A stretch of 64,000 bases of DNA from Tannerellaceae bacterium (GCA_031259845.1 JAIRKZ010000149.1:1-64000); one strand, 5' to 3'. Numbered from the stretch's first letter, positions 48,427 to 58,685 are shown. Notes: generated by a model not told the origin, from the letters alone. A program made the numbers and translations.

Positions 48427-49788
48427 ATGAGCACGAAAAAATTTTTACTGGAAGAAAAAGATATTCCTACGGCATGGTATAATATTGTAGTGGATATGAA
48501 GAACAAGCCACGCCCCATTCTAAATCCGGGCACAAAGCAACCTGTCAAGGAAGAAGAACTCTATCCTTTGTTTGCAAAGGCGCTGGCGCATCAGGAGTTA
48601 AATGAAACCGACGCTTGGATAGAAATACCGGAAGAAGTGCGCGATATGTATAAGATATGGCGGCCTACTCCATTGGTTCGCGCCTATGGACTGGAAAAAG
48701 CATTGGATACGCCGGCTCATATTTATTTTAAGAATGAAAGCGTGAGCCCGGTAGGTTCTCATAAATTAAATTCGGCGATTGCCCAGGTGTATTTTTGCAA
48801 GGAAGAAGGGGTAACCAATATTACTACTGAAACCGGAGCCGGGCAATGGGGAGCCGCTTTATCGTATGCCGCGAAGGCCTTTGGCCTGGAGCTGGCCGTT
48901 TATATGGTAAAGGTGAGCTATCATCAAAAACCATATCGTCGTTCAATTATGCAAACGTTTGGCGCACAGGTAATCGCTTCGCCCAGTATGAGCACAAAAG
49001 CCGGGCGCAGCATATTGACTGCCCATCCGAATTATCAGGGAAGCCTGGGTACGGCTATTTCCGAAGCGGTGGAACTTGCGCTGCAAACGCCTAATTGTAA
49101 ATATACATTGGGCAGCGTATTGAACCATGTTATGCTACACCAGACAGTTATCGGTTTGGAAGCGGAAAAACAAATGGAAATGGCCGGCGAATACCCGGAT
49201 GTGGTTATTGGTTGCTTTGGAGGAGGCTCAAACTTTTCAGGCATTAGCTTTCCGTTTCTTCGGCATAAATTAGTTGATGGTAAAGAGATACGTATTGTAG
49301 CCGCCGAACCGGCATCGTGTCCGAAACTGACGCGCGGCGAGTTCCAGTATGACTTTGGCGATGAAGCCGGTTATACTCCGCTGATACCTATGTTTACATT
49401 AGGGCATAACTTCTCTCCAGCCCATATCCATGCAGGAGGATTGCGTTATCATGGCGCCGGTTCGATTGTGAGCCAGCTAAGGCAAGACGGATACGTGGAA
49501 GCGGTTGATGTTGAACAATTGGATACATTCGAGGCAGCGGTTTTATTTGCCCAGGCCGAAGGCATTATTCCTGCACCCGAATCTTCCCACGCCATTGCGG
49601 CAGCTATTCACGAAGCCAGGCAAGCAAAAGAGGAAGGCAAACAACGTACGATATTATTCAATCTCTCAGGTCATGGATTGATAGATATGGCTGCTTATGA
49701 TCAATACCTGGCAGGCGATTTAAGTAATTATAAATTGACCGATGAAGAAGTGTCGGCTAATCTTTCCGGTTTAGAGAAAATCATTTGA
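48427..49788 (+). CDS. TrpB-like pyridoxal-phosphate-dependent enzyme (TrpB2 type)
   Basis: RPTPLVRAYGLEKAL, SVSPVGSHKLNSA (PLP lysine), TETGAGQWGAALSYA, CFGGGSNFSG motifs. Confidence 0.92.
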   Translation: MSTKKFLLEEKDIPTAWYNIVVDMKNKPRPILNPGTKQPVKEEELYPLFAKALAHQELNETDAWIEIPEEVRDMYKIWRPTPLVRAYGLEKALDTPAHIYFKNESVSPVGSHKLNSAIAQVYFCKEEGVTNITTETGAGQWGAALSYAAKAFGLELAVYMVKVSYHQKPYRRSIMQTFGAQVIASPSMSTKAGRSILTAHPNYQGSLGTAISEAVELALQTPNCKYTLGSVLNHVMLHQTVIGLEAEKQMEMAGEYPDVVIGCFGGGSNFSGISFPFLRHKLVDGKEIRIVAAEPASCPKLTRGEFQYDFGDEAGYTPLIPMFTLGHNFSPAHIHAGGLRYHGAGSIVSQLRQDGYVEAVDVEQLDTFEAAVLFAQAEGIIPAPESSHAIAAAIHEARQAKEEGKQRTILFNLSGHGLIDMAAYDQYLAGDLSNYKLTDEEVSANLSGLEKII

Positions 49789-49812
49789 TTCCGATCCTTC
49801 TGCTTATAAATA

Positions 49813-49862
49813 GAAAATGGTGCAACAATGAAGATTCACATCTTCATTGTTGCACCATTTTC
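49813..49862. terminator. 23-bp perfect hairpin between convergent genes
   Basis: GAAAATGGTGCAACAATGAAGAT-tcac-ATCTTCATTGTTGCACCATTTTC. Confidence 0.75.
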
Positions 49863-49876
49863 TACTGTTTATTGTA

Positions 49877-50287
49877 TTATGAAAAGATCGAATCATAGCT
49901 TGAAGCAGGCGAAATCATCTCCTGAACATTCAAACTGTAATCCTTTTTCTTTTTATCCCACATTCCATAGGTAGTGTGGATATCTCCCGTTTCATTGTCG
50001 TATTCATAAGAAATCAGGAAAAACGGCTCCCAGCTATCTGTGGATTTATCCCATTTACAAGCTTTCTTCACAGCCACCTTACCCTCTTCATTGTAAGTGA
50101 AATCGTACTTCAATTGCTTGTTTAGAAGCCCGTTTTCGTTAGTAAAAACGGTTTTCGACACTATTTTCCCATTTTCTTCTTTCGTGTCGTACATATAATT
50201 CTTGGGAGAAGCAGCATTCATAGCCAGAGTGCATACAAAGACAAAAATAAATCCCAAAACACTTTTAGTTAATAATAATGTTTTCAT
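49877..50287 (-). CDS. DUF3836-like secreted protein
   Basis: Signal peptide then PKNYMYDTKEENGKIVSKTVFTNENGLLNKQLKYDFTYNEEGKVAVKKACKWD. Confidence 0.65.
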   Translation of the reverse strand: MKTLLLTKSVLGFIFVFVCTLAMNAASPKNYMYDTKEENGKIVSKTVFTNENGLLNKQLKYDFTYNEEGKVAVKKACKWDKSTDSWEPFFLISYEYDNETGDIHTTYGMWDKKKKDYSLNVQEMISPASSYDSIFS

Positions 50288-50464
50288 TTCAATTTTATTT
50301 ATAGGGTTTCATGTCATTTTGATGCAAAGTAAGATGCTTTTCCCGGATTAAAAAAATATTTTCTGACATTTTGATAGCGGAAAGGGCATATTTAACCAAT
50401 ATAAACAAATGGGCCATTCGAATGCAAAACAGGGAAGTTACGATTTGAATCGGTGGCTACCGGA

Positions 50465-51304
50465 TCAAATTATTTCGGAATCAATATCTTCGGGGAGTTC
50501 TTCAAATTCGTGGCTTTCGGTTGTTTCGCCATTTAGTTTTTTCTTTAATTCGGAGACGGTTTCCCGAAATTCTTTGTCGAGGCGAAGTTTTCTTATAGCC
50601 ATCTTGGCTGCATTTTGTTGTGATTCTTTCTTGGAATAACCGATTCCAACCCCTATTTGATGATCAAATAACGTTACACATGTTTGGAATACAGGATTTC
50701 CTTTGTTATCAACAAAGGATTCTATCAGGTCGAAAGTAATCTCTATTTTGTTTTTCTGGCTCCATTCAATGAGGCTCGACTTGAAATTTACTTCTTTCCT
50801 GGCTAATTTATCTATGTCAAGGTTTTTCTTAATAACCACATCTTCTATGAATTTATAACATTTCCGGTAGCCCTGGTCAAGGTATATCGCCCCGATTAAT
50901 GCTTCCAGCGCATTGCCATATAAGTGGTTATTATGAGAACTGAGTTTGGCGGAGTAGACAACTAATTTTTGCAATCCGAGGTTGATTGCTATACGGTCAA
51001 GGTTATCGCGTTGCACAATTTTGGAACGTGTGTTGGTGAGAAAACCTTCCCGTTTGTTCTTGAAATGTTTATATAAAATGTCTGCCACAACGGCGTCAAG
51101 GATAGCATCTCCAAGAAACTCCAGACGTTCATTATTAAGCCATCGCCCGTTGCCTGCTTCTATTGAAGAAGATTTATGCAGAAAGGCCTGCTCATACAAA
51201 CTAATATCATCGGGATAAAAACCGGAAAGCTTATATAAAGACAAATAAGGCTCCTTACCTTTATTTTTAAGGAGCCTTATTCTTTTATATAATCGCTTGA
51301 ACAC
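50465..51304 (-). CDS. rnc: ribonuclease III
   Basis: NERLEFLGDAILDAVVAD signature, NALEALIGAIYLDQGY, C-terminal dsRBD. Confidence 0.95.
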   Translation of the reverse strand: MFKRLYKRIRLLKNKGKEPYLSLYKLSGFYPDDISLYEQAFLHKSSSIEAGNGRWLNNERLEFLGDAILDAVVADILYKHFKNKREGFLTNTRSKIVQRDNLDRIAINLGLQKLVVYSAKLSSHNNHLYGNALEALIGAIYLDQGYRKCYKFIEDVVIKKNLDIDKLARKEVNFKSSLIEWSQKNKIEITFDLIESFVDNKGNPVFQTCVTLFDHQIGVGIGYSKKESQQNAAKMAIRKLRLDKEFRETVSELKKKLNGETTESHEFEELPEDIDSEII

Positions 51305-51317
51305 TTTAAAAAAACGG

Positions 51318-52574
51318 TTATCTGACGAATTTCTTTACAATTACGCTTGCATTATGCCCACCGAAACCAAAGGTGTTGGATAAGGCTGTATTTATTTCTC
51401 TTTTTTGTGCTTTGTTAAATGTAAAATTCAGCTTATAATCTATTTCCGGATCGTTGTCGCCTTCCTCGTGATTAATCGTAGGAGGAATAACGCCTTCTTT
51501 CACTGTCAGGATGCAGGCAATCGCTTCCAATGCCCCGGCTGCTCCTAAAAGGTGCCCGGTCATAGACTTTGTAGAACTGATATTCAGGTTATAGGCATGT
51601 TCGCCAAATACATCTTTAATAGCTCTCGCTTCCGATATATCGCCCACAGGGGTAGAGGTTCCATGTACATTAATATAATCAATATCTTCCGGTTTCATCC
51701 CTGCATCTTCCAATGCGTTTCTCATTACCAGCTTAGCGCCTAACCCTTCAGGATGCGAAGCTGTCAGATGGTAGGCATCGGCCGACATACCTGTTCCTGC
51801 TATTTCACAATATATTTTAGCTCCTCTTGCTAAAGCATGTTCCATTTCTTCAAGCACTAAGCAAGCCGAACCTTCGCCTAATACAAATCCATCCCGGCTC
51901 AGGCTAAACGGGCGCGAAGCCGTATGGGGCGAATCATTACGGGTAGACAGGGCGTTCATCGCATTAAAACCGCCTATGCCTGCTGCCGAAACAGCCGCTT
52001 CCGCGCCGCCGGTAACAATCACGTCTGCTTTTCCTAAACGGATATAATTGAACGCATCGGAAATAGCGTTGGTAGAAGACGCGCAAGCCGAAACAGTGGC
52101 AAAGTTTGGCCCTCTGAATCCGTATATCATGGAGATTTGCCCGGCAGCAATATCGGAAATCATCTTAGGAATGAAAAAAGGATTAAAACGCGGCCCTCTT
52201 TCCTCGTCGTAACCCTTTACTTCGTCTTCAAATGTTTTGATACCGCCGATACCGGATGCAAAGATCACTCCGATACGGTCCAGGTTTTCTTTCTCTGTAT
52301 CCAAGGCCGAATCAGCGATTGCTTCTTTGGCTGCGTTTAATGCTAACAGGGTATAGCGATCGCATTTACGTACTTCTTTCCGGTCCATAACTTGTAACGG
52401 ATCAAAGTTTCTCACTTCACAAGCGAAATGCGTTTTAAATTTTTCTGCATTAAACTGAGTGACAGGCCCGGCTCCACTCCTGCCGTTAATAAGACCCTCC
52501 CAAGTGTCTGAGAGGGTATTACCAAGCGGAGTTATAGCTCCAAGGCCCGTCACCACAATTCTTTTTAATTCCAT
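51318..52574 (-). CDS. fabF: beta-ketoacyl-ACP synthase II
   Basis: RIVVTGLGAITPLGNT, SACASSTNAI, HGTSTPVGD, KSMTGHLLGAAGALEA. Confidence 0.97.
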   Translation of the reverse strand: MELKRIVVTGLGAITPLGNTLSDTWEGLINGRSGAGPVTQFNAEKFKTHFACEVRNFDPLQVMDRKEVRKCDRYTLLALNAAKEAIADSALDTEKENLDRIGVIFASGIGGIKTFEDEVKGYDEERGPRFNPFFIPKMISDIAAGQISMIYGFRGPNFATVSACASSTNAISDAFNYIRLGKADVIVTGGAEAAVSAAGIGGFNAMNALSTRNDSPHTASRPFSLSRDGFVLGEGSACLVLEEMEHALARGAKIYCEIAGTGMSADAYHLTASHPEGLGAKLVMRNALEDAGMKPEDIDYINVHGTSTPVGDISEARAIKDVFGEHAYNLNISSTKSMTGHLLGAAGALEAIACILTVKEGVIPPTINHEEGDNDPEIDYKLNFTFNKAQKREINTALSNTFGFGGHNASVIVKKFVR

Positions 52575-52593
52575 ACGTTGAAATAAAAGTGGA

Positions 52594-52830
52594 TTACTTC
52601 GCGTTTGCTTCGATATAAGCGATAGCGTCGCCTACGGTTGCAATTTTTTCTGCTTGATCATCGGGGATTGAGATGCCGAATTCTTTTTCGAATTCCATAA
52701 TCAACTCTACTGTATCAAGAGAGTCTGCTCCTAAATCATTAGTAAAGCTGGCTTCGTTAGTAACTTCTGTTTCTTCCACACTTAATTTATCAACGATAAT
52801 AGCCTTTACTCTGGACGCAATTTCAGACAT
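52594..52830 (-). CDS. acpP: acyl carrier protein
   Basis: [30 protein letters not shown]. Confidence 0.97.
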   Translation of the reverse strand: MSEIASRVKAIIVDKLSVEETEVTNEASFTNDLGADSLDTVELIMEFEKEFGISIPDDQAEKIATVGDAIAYIEANAK

Positions 52831-52984
52831 AACTTTTCAATTTAGATTAATAAATTAGAATATACTTTTTAAATTTGCAGTGCAAAGGAAAGCATTTTTT
52901 ATGTTACAAAACAAATATATGAGCTTAAAAATGTACGGAACTTGCACATTTCCTTCTTTCGTGTGCATTTAAACAATTGAAATA

Positions 52985-53554
52985 ATGAAGAACATCGCTA
53001 TTTTCGCTTCCGGCTCCGGAACAAATGCCGAAAATATTGCCCGGTATTTTGCAGGCAGCACAACGGTTAACGTATCCGTCGTCTTATCTAATAACAAGAA
53101 AGTCAAAGTGCATGAACGTGTAAACAGGCTGGGTATTCCTTCATTTGTGTTTACGCGGGATGAATTTGCAGAAGGGAAGCCTGTCATTGATAAACTTACC
53201 GCATACAAGGTAGACCTTATCGTATTGGCCGGCTTTATGAATAAAATCCCGGATACATTATTAAAGGCCTTTCCCGGTAAGATTATAAACATTCATCCGG
53301 CGCTGTTGCCCAAGTATGGAGGAAAAGGCATGTACGGCATGCACGTACACGAGGCGGTGGTAGGCGCCGGCGAGAAGGAGACGGGTATTACCATACATTA
53401 TATAAATGAGCAGTACGACGAGGGGGAGATTATTTTCCAGGCTACCTGCCCCGTCATTCCTTCAGACGCCCCCGGAGATGTAGCGGCCAAAGTGCATGCG
53501 CTGGAATATGAACACTATCCTCCCGTAATAGAACGTTTGCTTACCGGGCGTTAG
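52985..53554 (+). CDS. purN: phosphoribosylglycinamide formyltransferase
   Basis: KNIAIFASGSGTNAENIARYF, KIINIHPALLPKYGGKGMYGMHVHEAV. Confidence 0.95.
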   Translation: MKNIAIFASGSGTNAENIARYFAGSTTVNVSVVLSNNKKVKVHERVNRLGIPSFVFTRDEFAEGKPVIDKLTAYKVDLIVLAGFMNKIPDTLLKAFPGKIINIHPALLPKYGGKGMYGMHVHEAVVGAGEKETGITIHYINEQYDEGEIIFQATCPVIPSDAPGDVAAKVHALEYEHYPPVIERLLTGR

Positions 53555-54510
53555 TTGTAATTGGTATTGATATAGTCCATAAAATCAAACTCTTTTTCCA
53601 ATTCGGGTTTGCCTATTTGTTCCGCTACCGTATGGATAATAAGCGGTTCGGGATGGAGTACGAATTTATCGATAAAGGCGCCTATTTCGTCTAAATTATA
53701 GCGCATGGGCGAACCGGCTATTTCATGCGCGGCATTTTCCGCTTCATAGAAATAATAGGGCGATTGCATTTTTTTCAATTGCCCGGCTATATAGTTGGAA
53801 CCATATAATCCGGCGTCTCCCAGCAAGGCCTTATTAAAAGGAACATTCTTGTCGGCGTCTCCATGAAAAAACTGGATGGGAGACGGATTTACCGGCCACG
53901 TCAAATCGCCGCTTCCGTTAGCGACAGCGCCGGCAAAAGCGATAATTCCCCCATAGCGGAAACCGCCGGGCAACCGCTTGGCCAATTCCGCATTATTACA
54001 TATCATATATTCGCCTTGCAATGCGGTTACGGCTCCCGCGCTTGAACCGTTGGCTATGATTTTGGTTTTATCAATTCCCCACGCTCCGGCATGTTCGTAA
54101 ACGAAAGCGGTTGCATCAAACATATCCTCTACAGCCATCCGGATTGCATCAAGTAATGCCCCAACGATATCGGCAGGATTGGATACACCCCTGTCTTTTA
54201 TGTCTTTCAATCCCAGGCGATAGTCAATGCCAATTCCCACATATCCTTTCTCCGCCAGTTTTTTAAGATACGCTACATTATATTCCTCCGTTCGCGCTCC
54301 CCCCACAAAGCCGCCTCCAAAAACAAACAAAACGCAAGGTTTATTTATCTCTTTGGATGGAATATCATACTTGTCAAGCCGTAGCGTATCAGTCCCTTTA
54401 ATAGAAAAAACAAACGTTTGTTTCTCTATTTCTACAGCTTGGGGAACTGTCTGTTTTGTACAGGAAGATATAAGAACGGCAACAAACAAAAACAGGATGT
54501 ATTTCTTCAT
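53551..54510 (-). CDS. alpha/beta hydrolase (carboxylesterase-like lipoprotein)
   Basis: Lipobox LISSCTKQ, PCVLFVFGGGFVGG oxyanion region, IIANGSSAGAVTAL nucleophile elbow, FFHGDADKNVPF. Confidence 0.82.
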   Translation of the reverse strand: MKKYILFLFVAVLISSCTKQTVPQAVEIEKQTFVFSIKGTDTLRLDKYDIPSKEINKPCVLFVFGGGFVGGARTEEYNVAYLKKLAEKGYVGIGIDYRLGLKDIKDRGVSNPADIVGALLDAIRMAVEDMFDATAFVYEHAGAWGIDKTKIIANGSSAGAVTALQGEYMICNNAELAKRLPGGFRYGGIIAFAGAVANGSGDLTWPVNPSPIQFFHGDADKNVPFNKALLGDAGLYGSNYIAGQLKKMQSPYYFYEAENAAHEIAGSPMRYNLDEIGAFIDKFVLHPEPLIIHTVAEQIGKPELEKEFDFMDYINTNYN

Positions 54511-54727
54511 GGCAAACCGGATTTAAAAAGTTCAGGTGCAAATATAGTATTTTATTCAATACGGATATTCTTCCGGTAATTCAACAGTCGCCGATTGTTG
54601 AATTTGTGGGTAAGTTTTGTAAAAGGCTCGACAATTTCTTAAAGACATCGGAGAATATCCTCTAATACTTTTACTCTTAAGTTTTTATACATCTCATCTA
54701 TGAGCTTTTCCCCGCTGAATCGCTGGC

Positions 54728-54990
54728 TATTAATAGCCTGAGTTTGGAATAAGCGTATCCGTATGTAACGATGTTATGCATCCGTAAGCGAATCATCTGG
54801 TTGTTTTGTTGCCGGCATGATGAATAAGTAATCATAAGTTCCCAGCCTTTTCCATTGCTCACAATTGTGACTGGGGTCAGTCACCCTCGTGACAGGATTC
54901 GCTCACAACTGTGAACGGATCCTGTCACGAGGGTGAGCGGCGGAAAACATAGTGGGAAAAGCCTGAAATCTACCGGAAGCCATCAATAGA
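54728..54990. repeat. 22-bp-periodic CAC-N4-GTG palindrome array element, copy 2
   Basis: CAC-N4-GTG at 54860, 54882, 54904 and 54926 (exact 22-bp spacing); collinear with copy 1. Outer boundaries approximate. Confidence 0.8.
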
Positions 54991-55089
54991 ATAACGAGAT
55001 TAATTTAGAAAAGAATAATTATTCCTTAACAATAAATATTAGTTGTAATAAAAATTTGCATTAAAAGTTGTTTATATCATAAAAACATA

Positions 55090-55097
55090 TATCTTTG
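55090..55097 (+). promoter_or_regulatory. candidate -7 element (TATCTTTG) upstream of the second susC
   Basis: TATCTTTG with a TTG-containing region about 20 bp upstream; implies a long (about 345 nt) 5' UTR. Confidence 0.45.
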
Positions 55098-55448
55098 CGT
55101 TGTTGTAGCTGTATTGCGGACACGTATTCTTGTTTTGTTATATGGCTGGGTCGTTTAAGCATAAATTTTTAACTTGCAATATACTTTGTTGTAAAGCATT
55201 ATTATGGAACAATTTGAACTAATTAAAGGGCAGTACGCTGCCATTACAAATCCCTACTCTCATCTTATATCAATAAGATATAAATGTCTGAAAATCGGAG
55301 TTTATTCCGCATATAATCAAATAATTATGATGTTTAACTAATTCGATTATGCCTATGATGTAAGTACGTATGCTTTTTTATTAATGTGAGAGACGGATAG
55401 AAATATCCAAAATGTATAACCTTATTAAACTAATTAAATGAAGAAAGT

Positions 55449-58400
55449 ATGAGAAAATTTTCTTTAAACAAACAGGTAAAAGAGAGTGGGATGCCGAATC
55501 GCATCAAACACTTGTTAATCTTATTGTTGTGTGCGACCACAACATTTGCTCAAAACGTAACGGTAACAGGGAAAGTTATTGATAACACAGGAGAAACTTT
55601 GATTGGGGTAAACGTGACGGTAAAAGGAACAACTATCGGAACCATCACAAATGTAGATGGCGGATACACGTTGGATATCCCGGGCAATCAGTCTATTTTG
55701 GTTTTCTCTTATGTTGGTTATATAACACAGGAAATTACTGTGGGCAATCAAAGGAGAATCGATGTTACTTTGCTGGATGATTCGCGGGCTTTGGACGAAG
55801 TCGTAGTGGTAGGTTATGGCGTGCAAAAGAAGGAAACTGTGACCGGTTCCGTATCCTCTGTACAGGGCGCCGATCTGTTAAAATCTCCGGCTACCAACCT
55901 GTCCAACTCCATTGCAGGACGCTTGACGGGGGTTTCTACTTTCCAGCGTACCGGAGAGCCTGGATACGACGATACAACCATTCGCATCAGGGGCGCAAAC
56001 ACACTCGGAAATAACGACCCACTGATTGTAATTGACGGGGTAGCGGCAAGAGCTGGCGGATTAGGCCGCTTAGACCCGAACGAAATAGAAAGCATGTCGG
56101 TATTGAAAGACGCATCGGCTGCTATCTATGGCGCGCGTGCCGCCAATGGCGTAATCCTTATCACTACCAAGAAGGGAAAAACAGGGAAACCCAAGCTGAC
56201 GTATTCGTTCAATCAGGGTTTTGGAACGCCCAATATGCTTCCCAAAATGGCGGATGCCGCTCAGTATGCCGAATTGCGTAACGAATTGATCGTTAATGAA
56301 GGTACGCAAAACCCGAAGTATGGAGAATCCATCCCCCTTCCCCCCTGGAAAACACAGGAAGAAATCCAGAAATATCGCGACGGTTCCGACCCTTGGCGAT
56401 ACCCCAACACCGACTGGGTAGAGGCTACGTATGCCGACTGGTCGCCGCAGCGCACCCATACAGCCGATTTGGAAGGCGGAACGGATAAAATGTCGTATTA
56501 TGTAAACTTCGGGCATCGTTTTCAGGATGGATACTGGAAAAGGTCTGCCAACAACTACAAACAGTACAACCTCCGCATGAATATTGATGCCGAATTAAAC
56601 GACTTCGTAAAAGTGGGCGTTAACTTAATGGGACGTCAGGAAAACAGAAACTTCCCCAGTCAAGGCGCTGGCGACGTGTTATGGTTCACCGTAAGAGGAC
56701 GTCCTACCGACCCGGCCTTCTGGCCGAACGGACTGCCCGGCCCGGCGCAGGAATACGGACGAAACCCGGCAGTAGCCGCTTCGGATATAACCGGATATGA
56801 CAGAGACAAACGTTATTACGTGCAGACAAATGCGTTTGCCGAAATCACACAGCCTTGGATTGAAGGGTTGAAACTGAACGTAAATATCGCTTACGACAAG
56901 TTTCTTGCCCAGCGAAAAAAATGGTTCCAACCTTGGACGCTCTATTCTTGGGACGGCACATCATTGGAAGCAGACGGCGTAACCCCGAAGCTAAGTGGCG
57001 GCTTAAACTATCCCAGCCATGCAGACCCCCGGTTAGACATGTATTCGGAAGACCAGACCAACTTAGTGGCAGGCGGTATTCTGAGCTATGACAAAACATG
57101 GGGAAATCACGGCATAAACCTGCTGGTCGGCACGGAAAAGGATCAGTCCGACAATGAATACTTCACGGCCATGCGCCGGTATTACCTGGCAACAGCCGTG
57201 CAACTGTTCGACGCCGGCGGCGATAAGGAAAAGGATTCATCAAGCAAGAGCAACGACGAATGGAACAAAAACTGGAAAAGAGCCCGTATGAACTATTTCG
57301 GACGTATCGCTTATAACTATCAGGAAAAATACCTGGCCGAGTTTGTTTGGCGTTACGATGCTTCGTATATGTTTCCCGAAGACAATCGCTATGGATTCTT
57401 CCCCGGCGTATTGCTGGGCTACCGCATATCGGAAGAAAACTTCTGGAAAGAAAACCTCTCCTTTATCGACTATTTCAAGATTCGCGGGTCGTGGGGGCAG
57501 ATGGGTAACGACCAGGTATACTTTGACGATAAGTTGCAGGAATTTCAATATATGGCAACCTACAAGTATGCGTATGGCTATATTATTGACGGAGCCGACC
57601 AAAAGGGTCTTGAAATTAGCCGATTCCCGAATACTAACATCACATGGGAGGTGGCCAACAATTCAAACGTGGGGATTGAACTTCGCACCCTCAAAAATCG
57701 TTTATCACTGGAAGGCGATTATTTCAACAACAAGCGTTCCAATATCTTGTGGAGAAGAAATGCTTCCATCCCTCAAACAGCAGGGTTAACACTGCCGGCT
57801 GAAAACATAGGTGAAGTAGAGAACAAGGGGTTCGACATGAAACTTGAATGGAGTGACCGGGTTGGAAAGGATCTCAGCTATCGTGTGTCGGGCACTGTAT
57901 TGTACAGTAAAAACAAAATCACGTATTGGGACGAAGCGCCGGGAGCGCCGGAATGGCAGAAATCAACAGGACATTCCTTTCCGATTGATATCAACAATCC
58001 GGGACAAAGTTTATATTATGTGTTCGACGGCGTGTTTAAGGATTGGGACGAAATCAATAATACGGCCAGCCGTCCGAATTATGATGGAATCACTACAGAT
58101 AAAGGCCTTCAGCCCGGCGACATGAAATTCAAGGATATTAATGGCGATGGCGAGATAGATTCAGACGACCGCGTGCGGTATGACAGGAACAGAGACCCCA
58201 AATGGACGTATGCCTTCAATGCTTCTCTTCAGTGGAAGGATTTTGACTTGGCCATTTTATTCCAGGGCGCTGCAGACGCTTGGACGAAGGTATATTTTGA
58301 CTCGGGCGAGATTGGCAACTACCATATTAGTATTTACAACAACCACTGGTCGGTAGATAATCCTACAGATAAGCATCCGCGCGTGCATGCCCGCGGAAAA

Positions 58401-58673
58401 TATTACTGGGACAGCGGACAGGGACAATACAACACGTACTGGATGCGGAGAACCGATTATTTAAGATTGAAAAATATCGAAATAGGCTATTCCGTTCCCA
58501 GGCAAATCCTTGAAAAAACGAAATTCCTTTCGTATGTGCGTTTTTACCTGAACGGGAACAATTTGGTTACATTTACTGATTTTGATTATTTTGATCCGGA
58601 AGGAAGCACGGCAGCCGGTAACTTCATACCGCCTTCAAAAGTTATTAATTTTGGTTGTATGGTAACATTCTAA
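55449..58673 (+). CDS. SusC/RagA family TonB-linked outer-membrane protein
   Basis: VTVTGKVIDNTGETLIGVNVTVKGTTIGTITNVDGGYTLDI, TonB-box-like LDEVVVVGYGVQKKETVTGSVSSV, plug and C-terminal barrel. Confidence 0.96.
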   Translation: MRKFSLNKQVKESGMPNRIKHLLILLLCATTTFAQNVTVTGKVIDNTGETLIGVNVTVKGTTIGTITNVDGGYTLDIPGNQSILVFSYVGYITQEITVGNQRRIDVTLLDDSRALDEVVVVGYGVQKKETVTGSVSSVQGADLLKSPATNLSNSIAGRLTGVSTFQRTGEPGYDDTTIRIRGANTLGNNDPLIVIDGVAARAGGLGRLDPNEIESMSVLKDASAAIYGARAANGVILITTKKGKTGKPKLTYSFNQGFGTPNMLPKMADAAQYAELRNELIVNEGTQNPKYGESIPLPPWKTQEEIQKYRDGSDPWRYPNTDWVEATYADWSPQRTHTADLEGGTDKMSYYVNFGHRFQDGYWKRSANNYKQYNLRMNIDAELNDFVKVGVNLMGRQENRNFPSQGAGDVLWFTVRGRPTDPAFWPNGLPGPAQEYGRNPAVAASDITGYDRDKRYYVQTNAFAEITQPWIEGLKLNVNIAYDKFLAQRKKWFQPWTLYSWDGTSLEADGVTPKLSGGLNYPSHADPRLDMYSEDQTNLVAGGILSYDKTWGNHGINLLVGTEKDQSDNEYFTAMRRYYLATAVQLFDAGGDKEKDSSSKSNDEWNKNWKRARMNYFGRIAYNYQEKYLAEFVWRYDASYMFPEDNRYGFFPGVLLGYRISEENFWKENLSFIDYFKIRGSWGQMGNDQVYFDDKLQEFQYMATYKYAYGYIIDGADQKGLEISRFPNTNITWEVANNSNVGIELRTLKNRLSLEGDYFNNKRSNILWRRNASIPQTAGLTLPAENIGEVENKGFDMKLEWSDRVGKDLSYRVSGTVLYSKNKITYWDEAPGAPEWQKSTGHSFPIDINNPGQSLYYVFDGVFKDWDEINNTASRPNYDGITTDKGLQPGDMKFKDINGDGEIDSDDRVRYDRNRDPKWTYAFNASLQWKDFDLAILFQGAADAWTKVYFDSGEIGNYHISIYNNHWSVDNPTDKHPRVHARGKYYWDSGQGQYNTYWMRRTDYLRLKNIEIGYSVPRQILEKTKFLSYVRFYLNGNNLVTFTDFDYFDPEGSTAAGNFIPPSKVINFGCMVTF

Positions 58674-58685
58674 ATAATACACATT

